A DNA stretch of 64,000 nucleotides. It comes from Chromobacterium phragmitis (lineage in GTDB: Bacteria > Pseudomonadota > Gammaproteobacteria > Burkholderiales > Chromobacteriaceae). Made by a program: the position numbers and the translations under genes. Positions 1-6,901 of the stretch are shown here, in pieces (the first letter of the stretch is position 1; every line of letters begins with the position of its first letter). The stretch covers positions 806,001 through 870,000 of the forward strand of contig NZ_CP029495.1 in NCBI RefSeq assembly GCF_003325475.1, in the 5' to 3' direction. The notes beneath the pieces were generated by a model, which searched no databases, was not told the DNA's origin, and saw nothing but the letters and a program-made list of their open reading frames with translations.

Positions 1-474
1 GTCGATCTCGGCGCGGGCGGAAGCCAGGCGGCGCAGGATGACCTCTTCGGCATCAGTGTCGCGGCCGCGCAGGCGGCGCTCCAGCTCCTCGATGGAGGGC
101 GGCGCGATGAAGATGCCGATAGCGTCCGGAAACGCCTCGCGCACCTGCTCGGCGCCCTGCCAGTCGATTTCCAGCAGGATGTCCCGGCCTGCCTCCAGGC
201 GGCCGCGTATCCACGGCGCGCTGGTGCCATAGCAGTTGCCGTACACCTCGGCCCACTCCAGGAAATCGCCGCGCGACTTCATTTCATCGAAGGTTTCGCG
301 GCTGACGAAATGGTAATGCTCGCCATCGACCTCGCCCTTGCGCGCCGCGCGGGTGCTATAGGAGATAGACAGCTCGACGCTGGGCTCTGCCTGCAGCAAA
401 GCCGCCACCAGCGAGGTCTTGCCGGCGCCGGACGGCGCCACCACGATGTAAATGTTGCCGACGGCCTGGTTCAT
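1..474 (-). CDS. gmk: Guanylate kinase, 5' part (cut by window edge)
   Basis: Guanylate kinase phosphorylates GMP to GDP with ATP in the cytoplasm. The first 158 residues are present and the rest lies outside the window. The P-loop APSGAGKT is at residues 13-20. The GMP-binding segment follows at about 36-56, with the SYSTR motif and EVDGEHYHF. Further on, EIDWQG and the LID-region motif RLRGRDTD are intact. The ATG at 474 fits the family start, a few residues before the first beta strand. It is divergent from the purine permease, with about 165 bp between the two starts. Family identity is not in doubt; only the missing C-terminal part cannot be judged. Confidence 0.95.
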   Translation of the reverse strand, partial: MNQAVGNIYIVVAPSGAGKTSLVAALLQAEPSVELSISYSTRAARKGEVDGEHYHFVSRETFDEMKSRGDFLEWAEVYGNCYGTSAPWIRGRLEAGRDILLEIDWQGAEQVREAFPDAIGIFIAPPSIEELERRLRGRDTDAEEVILRRLASARAEID

Positions 475-638
475 ACAACGTACCAACGTTTACCAAAGAG
501 TAATTTTTCAGGATAGCACAGCGAGGCCGCCAGTGTTAAGCAATGACATATTTTCACGTCAAGATTTAGGTGTTTGAGCGCCCGCTGGCCGATAATGCCG
601 CGTTTTCAGAACGCTCGCGTCGTCCGGAGTCATTTTTC
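475..638. other. Divergent intergenic region gmk / purine permease
   Basis: This 164-bp gap must hold the promoters of both divergent genes. I see no convincing -35/-10 pair, purine riboswitch fold or long palindrome. A GGAG at 626-629 is the ribosome binding site of the rightward permease. An in-frame upstream start at 570 exists but would add 23 unlikely residues. Confidence 0.5.
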
Positions 639-1937
639 ATGCAACTGCTGGAAAGCTTCTTCAAGCTCAAGGAGCACGGCACCACGGTGAAAACCGAGGT
701 GATAGCCGGCTTCACCACCTTCCTGACCATGGCCTACATCGTGCTGGTCAACCCGCTGATCCTGTCCTCCACCGGCATGGACCTGAACGCGGTGTTCGTC
801 GCCACCTGCCTCGCCGCCGCGCTGGGCACCGCCATCATGGGCCTGGTGGCCAACTACCCGATCGCGCTGGCGCCGGGCATGGGCCTGAACGCCTACTTCA
901 CCTTCAGCGTGGTCAAGGGCATGGGCCTGTCGTGGGAAACCGCGCTGGGCGCGGTCTTCATCTCCGGCATCGTGTTCCTGGCGGTCAGCTTGTTCAAGGT
1001 GCGGGAGGCCATCGTCAACGCCATCCCGCAATCGCTGAAGTTCGCCATCTCGGCCGGCGTCGGCATGTTCCTCGCCATCATCGCGCTGAAAAACGCCGGC
1101 GTGATCGCGCCGCATCCGGAAACCTACCTGACGCTGGGCGACATCCACAAACCCACCGCGCTGCTGGCCATCTTCGGCTTCTTCCTGATCGTGGCGCTGG
1201 AATACCGCAAGGTGCCGGGTTCCATCATCATCGGCATCCTGGTGGTGACCGTGCTGTCGATCGCCTTCGGCCTGTCGCCGTTCAAGGGCATCGTCGCTCC
1301 GGTGCCGAGCATGGCGCCCACCTTCATGGCGATGGATATCCAGGGCGCGCTCAACGCCGGCCTGATCGGCGTGATCTTCGTGTTCTTCTTCGTCGACCTG
1401 TTCGACACCACCGGCACCCTGGTCGGCGTGTCGCACCGCGCCGGCCTTTTGGACAAGGACGGCAAGCTGCCGCGGCTGAAACGCGCGCTGATGGCCGACT
1501 CCATCGCCATCACCGCCGGCGCCGCGATGGGCACCTCGTCCACCACCGCCTACATCGAATCCGCAGCCGGCACCGCTGTCGGCGGCCGCACCGGCCTCAC
1601 GGCAGTCGTGGTGGCGCTGCTGTTCCTCGCCGCGCTGTGGCTGTCGCCGCTGGCCGCCACAGTCCCGGCCTACGCCACCGCCCCGGCGCTGTGCTATGTC
1701 GCCGTGCTGATGGCGCGCGGCCTGGCCGAGATCGAATGGAGCGACCTGACCGAGTCCGCCCCCGCGGTGATGACCGCGCTGGCGATGCCGTTCACCTTCT
1801 CCATCGCCGACGGCATCGCTTTCGGCTTCATCAGCTACGCCGTGATCAAGATCCTGGCCGGCCGCTTCGCCGACCTGCGCCCGGCGGTGCTGATCATCGC
1901 CGCGCTGTGGATCTTCAAGCTGGCTTTCTTCCACTAA
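639..1937 (+). CDS. NCS2/AzgA-type purine (adenine/guanine/hypoxanthine) permease
   Basis: This 432-aa polytopic inner-membrane protein belongs to the AzgA branch of the NCS2 transporters, which import purine bases with protons. The N-terminus (KTEVIAGFTTFLTMAYI) is the family signature. Later hallmarks are the PGMGLNAYF segment, FFVDLFDTTGTLVGV, and GTSSTTAYIESAAG with its substrate-site threonines and glutamate. About 12-14 hydrophobic segments can be counted. I chose ATG 639 because a GGAG sits 9 bp upstream and homologues start at this point. The next gene is apt, so uptake and salvage of adenine are probably linked. The exact base (adenine, guanine or hypoxanthine) cannot be read from the sequence. 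Confidence 0.88.
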   Translation: MQLLESFFKLKEHGTTVKTEVIAGFTTFLTMAYIVLVNPLILSSTGMDLNAVFVATCLAAALGTAIMGLVANYPIALAPGMGLNAYFTFSVVKGMGLSWETALGAVFISGIVFLAVSLFKVREAIVNAIPQSLKFAISAGVGMFLAIIALKNAGVIAPHPETYLTLGDIHKPTALLAIFGFFLIVALEYRKVPGSIIIGILVVTVLSIAFGLSPFKGIVAPVPSMAPTFMAMDIQGALNAGLIGVIFVFFFVDLFDTTGTLVGVSHRAGLLDKDGKLPRLKRALMADSIAITAGAAMGTSSTTAYIESAAGTAVGGRTGLTAVVVALLFLAALWLSPLAATVPAYATAPALCYVAVLMARGLAEIEWSDLTESAPAVMTALAMPFTFSIADGIAFGFISYAVIKILAGRFADLRPAVLIIAALWIFKLAFFH

Positions 1938-2046
1938 AAGCACAATAATCTCTTCATCCGACGGCCTGCCCGCTACGCGCAGGCCGTCGCCGCGAACCGT
2001 GTCAGTCAGCCGGCACAGTCTCTTGATTTCGAAGTACAATAGCCCC

Positions 2047-2604
2047 ATGGAAAACCTAAGCAATCTCGATTATTCCAGCTATCTGAAGGGCTGGATCCGC
2101 ACGGTGCCGAACTGGCCGCAACAGGGCGTGATGTTCCGCGACATCACCCCGCTGCTGCAGAATCCGAAAACCTTCCGCATGCTGATCGACATTTATGTCC
2201 ATCGCTACATGATGGAGAAGGTGGATCTTGTGGCGGGCCTGGACGCGCGCGGCTTCATCATCGGCTCGGTGCTGGCCTACGAGCTGAACGTCGGCTTCGT
2301 GCCCATCCGCAAGAAGGGCAAGCTGCCCTTCACCACGGTGGAAGAGGAATACGAGCTGGAATACGGCAACGCCGCGGTGGAAATGCACACCGACGCCTGC
2401 AAGCCTGGCGACCGCGTGATCCTGATCGACGACCTGGTCGCCACCGGCGGCACCATGATGGCCGGCTACAAGCTGCTCAAGCGCATGGGCGCCGACGTGC
2501 TGGAAGCCGCCGCCATCATCGAACTGCCGGAATTGGGCGGCGGCAAGCTGGTGCGCGATGGCGGCCTGGACTTGTTCACCGTCTGCAGCTACGAAGGCCA
2601 CTAA
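2047..2604 (+). CDS. apt: Adenine phosphoribosyltransferase
   Basis: Apt converts adenine plus PRPP to AMP and pyrophosphate in the cytoplasm. The protein is 185 aa, the normal length. The PRPP-binding loop VILIDDLVATGGT is at residues 124-136. The Apt-specific elements WPQQGVMFRDITPLL and GLDARGFIIG precede it, and the flexible loop KKGKLPFTT is present. An upstream in-frame start at 1999 would add 16 residues unlike the family, so ATG 2047 was chosen. It lies 110 bp after the purine permease on the same strand. A strong terminator follows directly, so the permease-apt unit ends here. Confidence 0.95.
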   Translation: MENLSNLDYSSYLKGWIRTVPNWPQQGVMFRDITPLLQNPKTFRMLIDIYVHRYMMEKVDLVAGLDARGFIIGSVLAYELNVGFVPIRKKGKLPFTTVEEEYELEYGNAAVEMHTDACKPGDRVILIDDLVATGGTMMAGYKLLKRMGADVLEAAAIIELPELGGGKLVRDGGLDLFTVCSYEGH

Positions 2605-2632
2605 ACCCGAATCTGGCGGCTTGGCAAGAAAA

Positions 2633-2656
2633 ACGGAGCCAAAGGCTCCGTTTTTT
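2633..2656 (+). terminator. Rho-independent terminator of apt
   Basis: An 8-bp stem (ACGGAGCC / GGCTCCGT) with an AAA loop is followed by a run of six T. It ends the rightward permease-apt transcript. Confidence 0.85.
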
Positions 2657-2666
2657 CATGCCCACG

Positions 2667-2691
2667 AAAAAAGCCCGGCTCAACGCCGGGC
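2667..2691 (-). terminator. Rho-independent terminator of the PadR operon
   Basis: Read leftward, a 7-bp GC stem (GCCCGGC / GCCGGGC, loop of 5) is followed by six T (2667-2672). It closes the padR operon about 25 bp past its last stop codon and faces the apt terminator. Confidence 0.8.
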
Positions 2692-2716
2692 AAGGGACAC
2701 GGAGTCATGCCATGAC

Positions 2717-3475
2717 TCAGCTTTTTTCCAAAGAAACCTTCACCGCCTGGCCATCCACCCGCAGCTTGAGCGGCGCGCCCGGGGTATTGAGCCAGTCGCC
2801 GCTGACCTTGTTGGCCTGCCCGCTCACCTGGTAGTCCAGCTTGGCCTGGCGGTTGACGCGGAACGCCAGCTTCACCATCTGGCCCTTCACCTCCACGCTG
2901 GCGGCCGGCTGCGCGCCCAGCAATTCGACATCGGCCTTCACCGCCTGCCCATCCAGGCGCAGCCCGCGGCTCGCCCCCTTGAAATCCAGGCTCAACGCCT
3001 CGCTCTTGGCCTTCAGCTCGCCGACATCGGCCTCCACGTCGGCCTTGACCGCGTCGCCGCCCAGCGCCACCACGCCGTAAGCACCTTTGATGTCCGCCTT
3101 CAACGCCTGGGCCCGTAGCCGCACCGCGTCGAACCGCCCCCTCAACTCGCCGTCGAAAGCTTTCAGGCTCACATCCACTTGCTTGCCCGGCTTGACGTTG
3201 CCGCGCACCGTCAGCTTGCAGCGGTCGCCGCCCAGCTTGCCCAGATCGATCTGAAAGGTCAGATCCTTGCCCAGCCGGCTCGCGGCCACCTTGCAATCGG
3301 CATCCGACCAGTTGCGCTTCTCCAGTTCCAGCTTGTACGGCTTGGCCGCGTCGGCGGTCAACTCCAGCTTCAGCGCGTCGCCGCGAAAATTCAGCCGGTC
3401 TATGCTGGCCGCGTCCTCCGCGTGGGCGGCCGCGGCCGTCAGCAGCAGCGCGCAGGCGGTCTTGACGATATGCAT
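2717..3475 (-). CDS. Secreted DUF4097-like beta-repeat protein of the PadR operon
   Basis: This 252-aa protein has a signal peptide (MHIVKTACALLLTAAAAHA, probable cut after residue 19). The mature part is built from imperfect repeats of about 20 residues that alternate short polar strands with LKADI, VKADVEADV and VKADVELL, the pattern of a DUF4097-type beta-solenoid. Two cysteines in the first third (near DCKVA and DRCKL) may form a disulphide. The start at 3475 is set by an AGGAG about 7 bp upstream and by the signal peptide. It follows the small HAAS-like gene by 17 bp and is last in the operon. Its function is unknown; periplasmic or surface location is inferred. Confidence 0.7.
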   Translation of the reverse strand: MHIVKTACALLLTAAAAHAEDAASIDRLNFRGDALKLELTADAAKPYKLELEKRNWSDADCKVAASRLGKDLTFQIDLGKLGGDRCKLTVRGNVKPGKQVDVSLKAFDGELRGRFDAVRLRAQALKADIKGAYGVVALGGDAVKADVEADVGELKAKSEALSLDFKGASRGLRLDGQAVKADVELLGAQPAASVEVKGQMVKLAFRVNRQAKLDYQVSGQANKVSGDWLNTPGAPLKLRVDGQAVKVSLEKS

Positions 3476-3492
3476 TTCACTTCTCCTCGGCA

Positions 3493-3771
3493 TCATTGCA
3501 GAAACAACCAGTAGCCGGCCAGCGTCGCCGCCAGCGCAAAGGCCAGAGCGAAGGCGCGAATGGCCAGACGGACCGGACGGCGGCGGCCGGCGAAGCCGGC
3601 GGCCAACTGCCGGGTCTCGGCCAAAACAGCCAGCAATCGGTTTTCGCTGGCGCGATCCGCCGCCGCGCCGCGGATATAGCCGCGATAATCGTTCAGAATC
3701 TTGCGCAACTCGGCTTCCGGCAATTCGACCAGGGTCAGTTGCAGCTGTTGCAGGCAGGCGTCGTTCTTCAT
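3493..3771 (-). CDS. Small membrane protein with HAAS/DUF1700-like domain
   Basis: This 92-aa protein has a helical N-terminal domain (about residues 1-60) and one C-terminal membrane helix (LAIRAFALAFALAATLAGYW). The domain lines up with residues 8-60 of the upstream DUF1700 protein: both read QL..xL..L....R.IL.DY..Y...A.AD...E....L.....LA. I read this as a duplicated HAAS-type domain. ATG 3771 has GGGAG 8 bp upstream; an earlier in-frame ATG would place that Shine-Dalgarno inside the gene. It is third in the padR operon. No function is known to me; the layout suggests a membrane accessory that may bind the same partner as the larger protein. Confidence 0.65.
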   Translation of the reverse strand: MKNDACLQQLQLTLVELPEAELRKILNDYRGYIRGAAADRASENRLLAVLAETRQLAAGFAGRRRPVRLAIRAFALAFALAATLAGYWLFLQ

Positions 3772-3806
3772 GATCCATACTCCCATCGCATTGCGAGATT
3801 GAGGCG

Positions 3807-4898
3807 TCAGGCCGCGGCGTTGTCGCGATCCTTGCCGGATACCAATTCGATCTGATATTTCACATAAGCCACCAGCGCGCGCCAGGTCAGCCGGGTCAGC
3901 CACACGCAGAACACCAGCCCCAGCGCGCCGCCCAGCAGCAGGCACAGCCCCACCACCGCCGCGCTCATGCCGACCGACATGCCCGGCAGCGCCTCGATGT
4001 GCAGCAGACTGTCGCCATCCTTGACCATCACCTTGCTTTCGCTGATCTCCAGCACGCTGTCGCCATCCTTGAGCACGGTCAGCCCATGCGGCCCGCTGGC
4101 GCTGATTTTCACTTCCTGCCCGCCGCCGGATGCCTGCAGGCGGGTCAGGCCGCCCTTGCCATCCACCTTCAGCGTGGCGCCGGCGCCGTCGCGCCCGGTG
4201 TACACCAGTTCCGCCACCGACCCCGCGTTGACGCTGATCTCGTCGTCCACCTGCTGGGCAAGCTGGCGGGCCGCCGGCTGGCTGGCCTCCACCGTCAACT
4301 TGTCGCCGTCGCGGCGGATCAGGATGGCGTCGCCCTGCCGGGTTATCAGCTGAATGCGGCTGCCGCTGTCCGGGTCCAGCACCAGCCGGCCGCCGTCGAT
4401 TCGCCATTGCTCGTCCGCCGCCTCGCCATCCCAAGCGCCATGGCCTGCATGCGAATAGCCGCCGATATCCAGGCTCTTGCTGCTGAACTCCGGCCAGCCG
4501 AACAGGCTGTTGCTGCCCCAGGCCAGCACCGTGGCCAGGCCCGCCAGCAGGAAGCTGACCGAAACGATGTAGCCTATGGTCAGGAACATCAGGTAGATCA
4601 GAAACGGAATCGCCAACACGAAATTCAACACGCCGAGCCCGGCGATGGACGCCATCACCCGCGACAAATTGCTGAATGAGCGGTGCTCCTGCCACTGCCT
4701 GTAATGACTTTGCGCCTTCAACTCCCGCGCCAGCTTCTGCGGGTTGCCCAAAGCCTCCACGACCTCGGCCTCGTCGCGGCCGTCGGCCTGGGCGTCATTG
4801 AAATACTCTTCGTAATCGGCCAGGATTTCGCGCACCGCGTCCGGCTTCAAGCCGGACAGGCCCCGCTCCAGCTGGCTCAGGAACTCTTTCCTCGTCAT
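3807..4898 (-). CDS. DUF1700 (HAAS) membrane protein with DUF4097-like domain
   Basis: The 363-aa protein has three parts. Residues 1-60 are a HAAS/DUF1700 helical domain (FLSQLERGLSGL, ILADYEEYF). Two or three membrane helices follow at about 80-135. A beta-rich DUF4097-like region then ends in a further hydrophobic helix near the C-terminus (VVGLCLLLGGALGLVFCVWL). DUF1700 genes next to padR genes are a recurrent pair, and the DUF1700 protein is thought to act with or downstream of the PadR regulator. Its start overlaps the padR stop as ATGA (4895-4898), so translation is coupled. Envelope stress sensing or surface structure is possible; the true role is unknown. Confidence 0.75.
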   Translation of the reverse strand: MTRKEFLSQLERGLSGLKPDAVREILADYEEYFNDAQADGRDEAEVVEALGNPQKLARELKAQSHYRQWQEHRSFSNLSRVMASIAGLGVLNFVLAIPFLIYLMFLTIGYIVSVSFLLAGLATVLAWGSNSLFGWPEFSSKSLDIGGYSHAGHGAWDGEAADEQWRIDGGRLVLDPDSGSRIQLITRQGDAILIRRDGDKLTVEASQPAARQLAQQVDDEISVNAGSVAELVYTGRDGAGATLKVDGKGGLTRLQASGGGQEVKISASGPHGLTVLKDGDSVLEISESKVMVKDGDSLLHIEALPGMSVGMSAAVVGLCLLLGGALGLVFCVWLTRLTWRALVAYVKYQIELVSGKDRDNAAA

Positions 4899-5236
4899 TG
4901 CCGCGCTCCCTCTGTCGATGCCGCCGCGTCGCCGCGCAGCACGTTTTCCACTTCGGCCACAAACTCCTGCCATTCCCGCCTCATCGTCTCCAACTCGCGC
5001 CTGCCGGCTTCGGTCAGCTTGTAATACTTGCGCGAGGGGCCCGATGATGACTCCACCAGATAGGTGCTGACCCACGATTCGTTCTGCAGCCTGCGCATCA
5101 GCGGATAGATGGTGCCTTCGCTGATATCCATCCCCTGCGATAATTTGCTGACCAGCTCATAGGCGTAGCTGTCGGCCTGGGACAGCGCCGCCAGCACGCA
5201 CATGTCCAGCGTGCCTTTTTTCAATTGTGTCTTCAT
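4895..5236 (-). CDS. PadR-family transcriptional regulator
   Basis: The 113-aa protein is a short PadR-type winged-helix repressor. The typical opening is QLKKGTLDMCVLAALSQ, followed by SYAYELVSKLSQ, the recognition helix region ISEGTIYPLMRRLQ, and the wing SSGPSRKYYKLTEAGRREL. A C-terminal helix for dimerisation follows. ATG 5236 has AGGAAGG upstream. The gene is first of a four-gene leftward operon, and its stop overlaps the next start. Two copies of a CCTTG-N5-CAAGG palindrome lie 35-125 bp upstream, so autoregulation is likely. The inducing signal is unknown. Confidence 0.88.
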   Translation of the reverse strand: MKTQLKKGTLDMCVLAALSQADSYAYELVSKLSQGMDISEGTIYPLMRRLQNESWVSTYLVESSSGPSRKYYKLTEAGRRELETMRREWQEFVAEVENVLRGDAAASTEGARQ

Positions 5237-5270
5237 CGTTGCCTTCCTCAACAACTGGCAATGCACGATA

Positions 5271-5285
5271 CCTTGCATTACAAGG
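5271..5285. promoter_or_regulatory. Probable PadR operator, proximal copy
   Basis: CCTTG-CATTA-CAAGG is preceded by GATA on its left side. It has the same arms and the same 5-bp spacing as the distal site at 5333-5359. It lies 35 bp upstream of the padR start. PadR repressors usually bind their own promoter at such dyads; the assignment is inference from position and repetition. Confidence 0.6.
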
Positions 5286-5332
5286 AACATCGCCGAACTA
5301 CTGCTCTCGGATGTCTGACTGAACTGTATGGC

Positions 5333-5359
5333 AAGATACCTTGTATAGCAAGGTATCTT
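5333..5359. promoter_or_regulatory. Probable PadR operator, distal copy (27-bp dyad)
   Basis: AAGATACCTTG and CAAGGTATCTT are perfect 11-bp arms around TATAG. The core CCTTG-N5-CAAGG repeats the proximal copy 62 bp away. It lies between padR and the divergent patatin-like gene (start 5520), so it could influence either. As an RNA hairpin it lacks a clear T-run, so an operator is more likely than a terminator. Confidence 0.65.
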
Positions 5360-5519
5360 TCATTGCCTTGCTCAGTTGCGAACGGCATGCGGCATTTTCG
5401 CCACAGCCTCCTGTCCGCATGCTGCATTGCAAAAGCCGTTTTCCCGGCCATACTTCAGCCATGCGTTTGTATTTCCCGATGGCATTTCCACACGGCAATC
5501 CACAATGGAGAAACAAGCA

Positions 5520-6581
5520 ATGCCTCATTCCACGAAACCCTCCATCGCGCTGGTGCTGGGCGGCGGCGCCCCCAACGCCACGCTGATGGCCGGCGCGCTG
5601 GTCGCACTGGCGGAAGCTGGCGTCGAATTCGACATCATCTCCGCCTCCGGCGCCGGCGCCATCGTCGGCCTGCTGTACGCGGCCCCGCGCCAGAACGACG
5701 GGCTGGCCGCCCTCGCCCGCCTGGCCGACATGGGCGTGTCCGATCCCCTCTACCAGTTGCTGCCGATCAACTTCAAGGTATTCAACAAGCCTGGCCCGCT
5801 GGCCGACGCCTGGCGCACCTGGCAGGAACACAACCCCTTCCTGCAGGCGATACGGCAACAGGCCGGCGACGGGCCGGCGCAACGGCTGCTGGCCGACTGG
5901 ACCCAGCTGATGCTGGCCGCGTTCTGCCCCAGCGACCTCAACCATGCCAGCCAGGGTCTGTGCGCGCACGTGCCGTTCATCGAACAGGTAGTGGACTTCG
6001 CCAAACTGCAAGAGCGGCCCGGCGAGTTCTATCTGAACGCCTACAACATCAGCCACGGCGAGATGCGTTGCTGGGACAAGCGCGAAATCACCCATGAGCA
6101 TTTCCTGGCCGCGCTGTCCTTCCCCTTCATTTATCCGCCGTACAAGCTGGAAGACGGCTACTACATCGAAGGCGCGGCCATTGACACGCTGAACTTCAAG
6201 CGGCTGTTCGAATTGCACCCGCGCATCGACTACACCATCGTCTTCGACGTGCTGGGCAGCGACAAACTGCTGCACCCGCCCCGCGGCCTGTACGACGCCT
6301 GGGTGCAGTCCATCATCGCGCCGCTGACCTCTATCGCCCGCGACGACCTGCGCCTGTTCGAGGCGCTGCACAACAAGGATGACAGCGGACGGCCCCGCAC
6401 CGAAGTGCTGAAGATCAACTTCGACGCCCACATCAGCCGCGAAGGCCACCGCGAGGAGCTGGACTGGTCATACTCAAACCTGTCGCGGCTATACCACGCC
6501 GGCTACCAGTCCGGCCAGGATGCTTGCCGCCGCTACGCGCGCCAGTTGGGACTGGAAGCGCCGCTGCAGCTGACTGCGTAA
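5520..6581 (+). CDS. Patatin-like protein lacking the catalytic residues
   Basis: The 353-aa protein has the patatin/RssA alpha-beta fold signature: LVLGGG (11-16), an MAGALVALAEAGV helix, FDIIS, then GAIVGLLYA. All three functional motifs are altered. The oxyanion motif GGGxRG reads GGGAPN (14-19). The nucleophile motif GxSxG reads ASGAG (42-46), with Gly44 where serine should be. The dyad aspartate motif DGG/DGA reads EGA (217-219). A Ser43 one position early is unlikely to substitute. ATG 5520 is chosen for its GGAG 8 bp upstream. It is transcribed away from padR. A non-enzymatic role, such as lipid or partner binding, is possible; shifted catalysis by Ser43/Glu217 cannot be excluded. Confidence 0.75.
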   Translation: MPHSTKPSIALVLGGGAPNATLMAGALVALAEAGVEFDIISASGAGAIVGLLYAAPRQNDGLAALARLADMGVSDPLYQLLPINFKVFNKPGPLADAWRTWQEHNPFLQAIRQQAGDGPAQRLLADWTQLMLAAFCPSDLNHASQGLCAHVPFIEQVVDFAKLQERPGEFYLNAYNISHGEMRCWDKREITHEHFLAALSFPFIYPPYKLEDGYYIEGAAIDTLNFKRLFELHPRIDYTIVFDVLGSDKLLHPPRGLYDAWVQSIIAPLTSIARDDLRLFEALHNKDDSGRPRTEVLKINFDAHISREGHREELDWSYSNLSRLYHAGYQSGQDACRRYARQLGLEAPLQLTA

Positions 6582-6651
6582 TCATCCCGATTCCAGCCAT
6601 CCGCGCCGATGGCTAATCTGACGTTCCAATCCCACGCCAAGGAGACCGGCC

Positions 6652-6828
6652 ATGGCACTGCCTACCGCAGTAAACGACCAGATCACCGACGCCGTCATCC
6701 AGCCCGCCCCGCGCCACTCCGGCGACGCGCCGGCCCCGGGCGGCCACCACGCCCGACACGCCGACCTGCCGCCGGATTGCGACCCTGCCGAACTGGAGGC
6801 GCTGATACGCCACTTGAAGTCGGAGTGA
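6652..6828 (+). CDS. RebB-like short protein (R-body family N-terminus)
   Basis: This 58-aa reading frame has a good AAGGAGA Shine-Dalgarno about 8 bp before ATG 6652. Its opening, PTAVNDQITDAVIQ, then six residues, then GDAPA, matches in sequence and spacing what I recall of RebB-type proteins of refractile inclusion bodies (VNxQITDAVxQ, six residues, GDAPA). After that it diverges: the Ala/Gln-rich helical region of RebB is replaced by a His/Pro-rich stretch and an acidic helix (DPAELEALIRHLKSE). It is about half the usual length of RebB. It could be a decayed reb gene, a regulator-type paralogue or an independent small protein. It lies 70 bp after the patatin-like gene, same strand. Confidence 0.5.
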   Translation: MALPTAVNDQITDAVIQPAPRHSGDAPAPGGHHARHADLPPDCDPAELEALIRHLKSE

Positions 6829-6850
6829 TCCCATCCGGCTCGGCATGCGA

Positions 6851-6876
6851 AAAGGGCTGCCTCGCGGCAGCCCTTT
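6851..6876. terminator. Terminator between the RebB-like gene and arcC
   Basis: An 11-bp stem (AAAGGGCTGCC / GGCAGCCCTTT, loop TCGC) works best for leftward arcC transcripts, which read into TTTT (6850 side). It may also stop rightward transcripts. Confidence 0.75.
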
Positions 6877-6901
6877 GGCTTGGATCCAATCCCGTTCAAG
6901 C

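Noticed and set aside
475..638. Purine riboswitch upstream of the permease
   Set aside because: No three-way junction or conserved purine-aptamer bases are visible in the leader.
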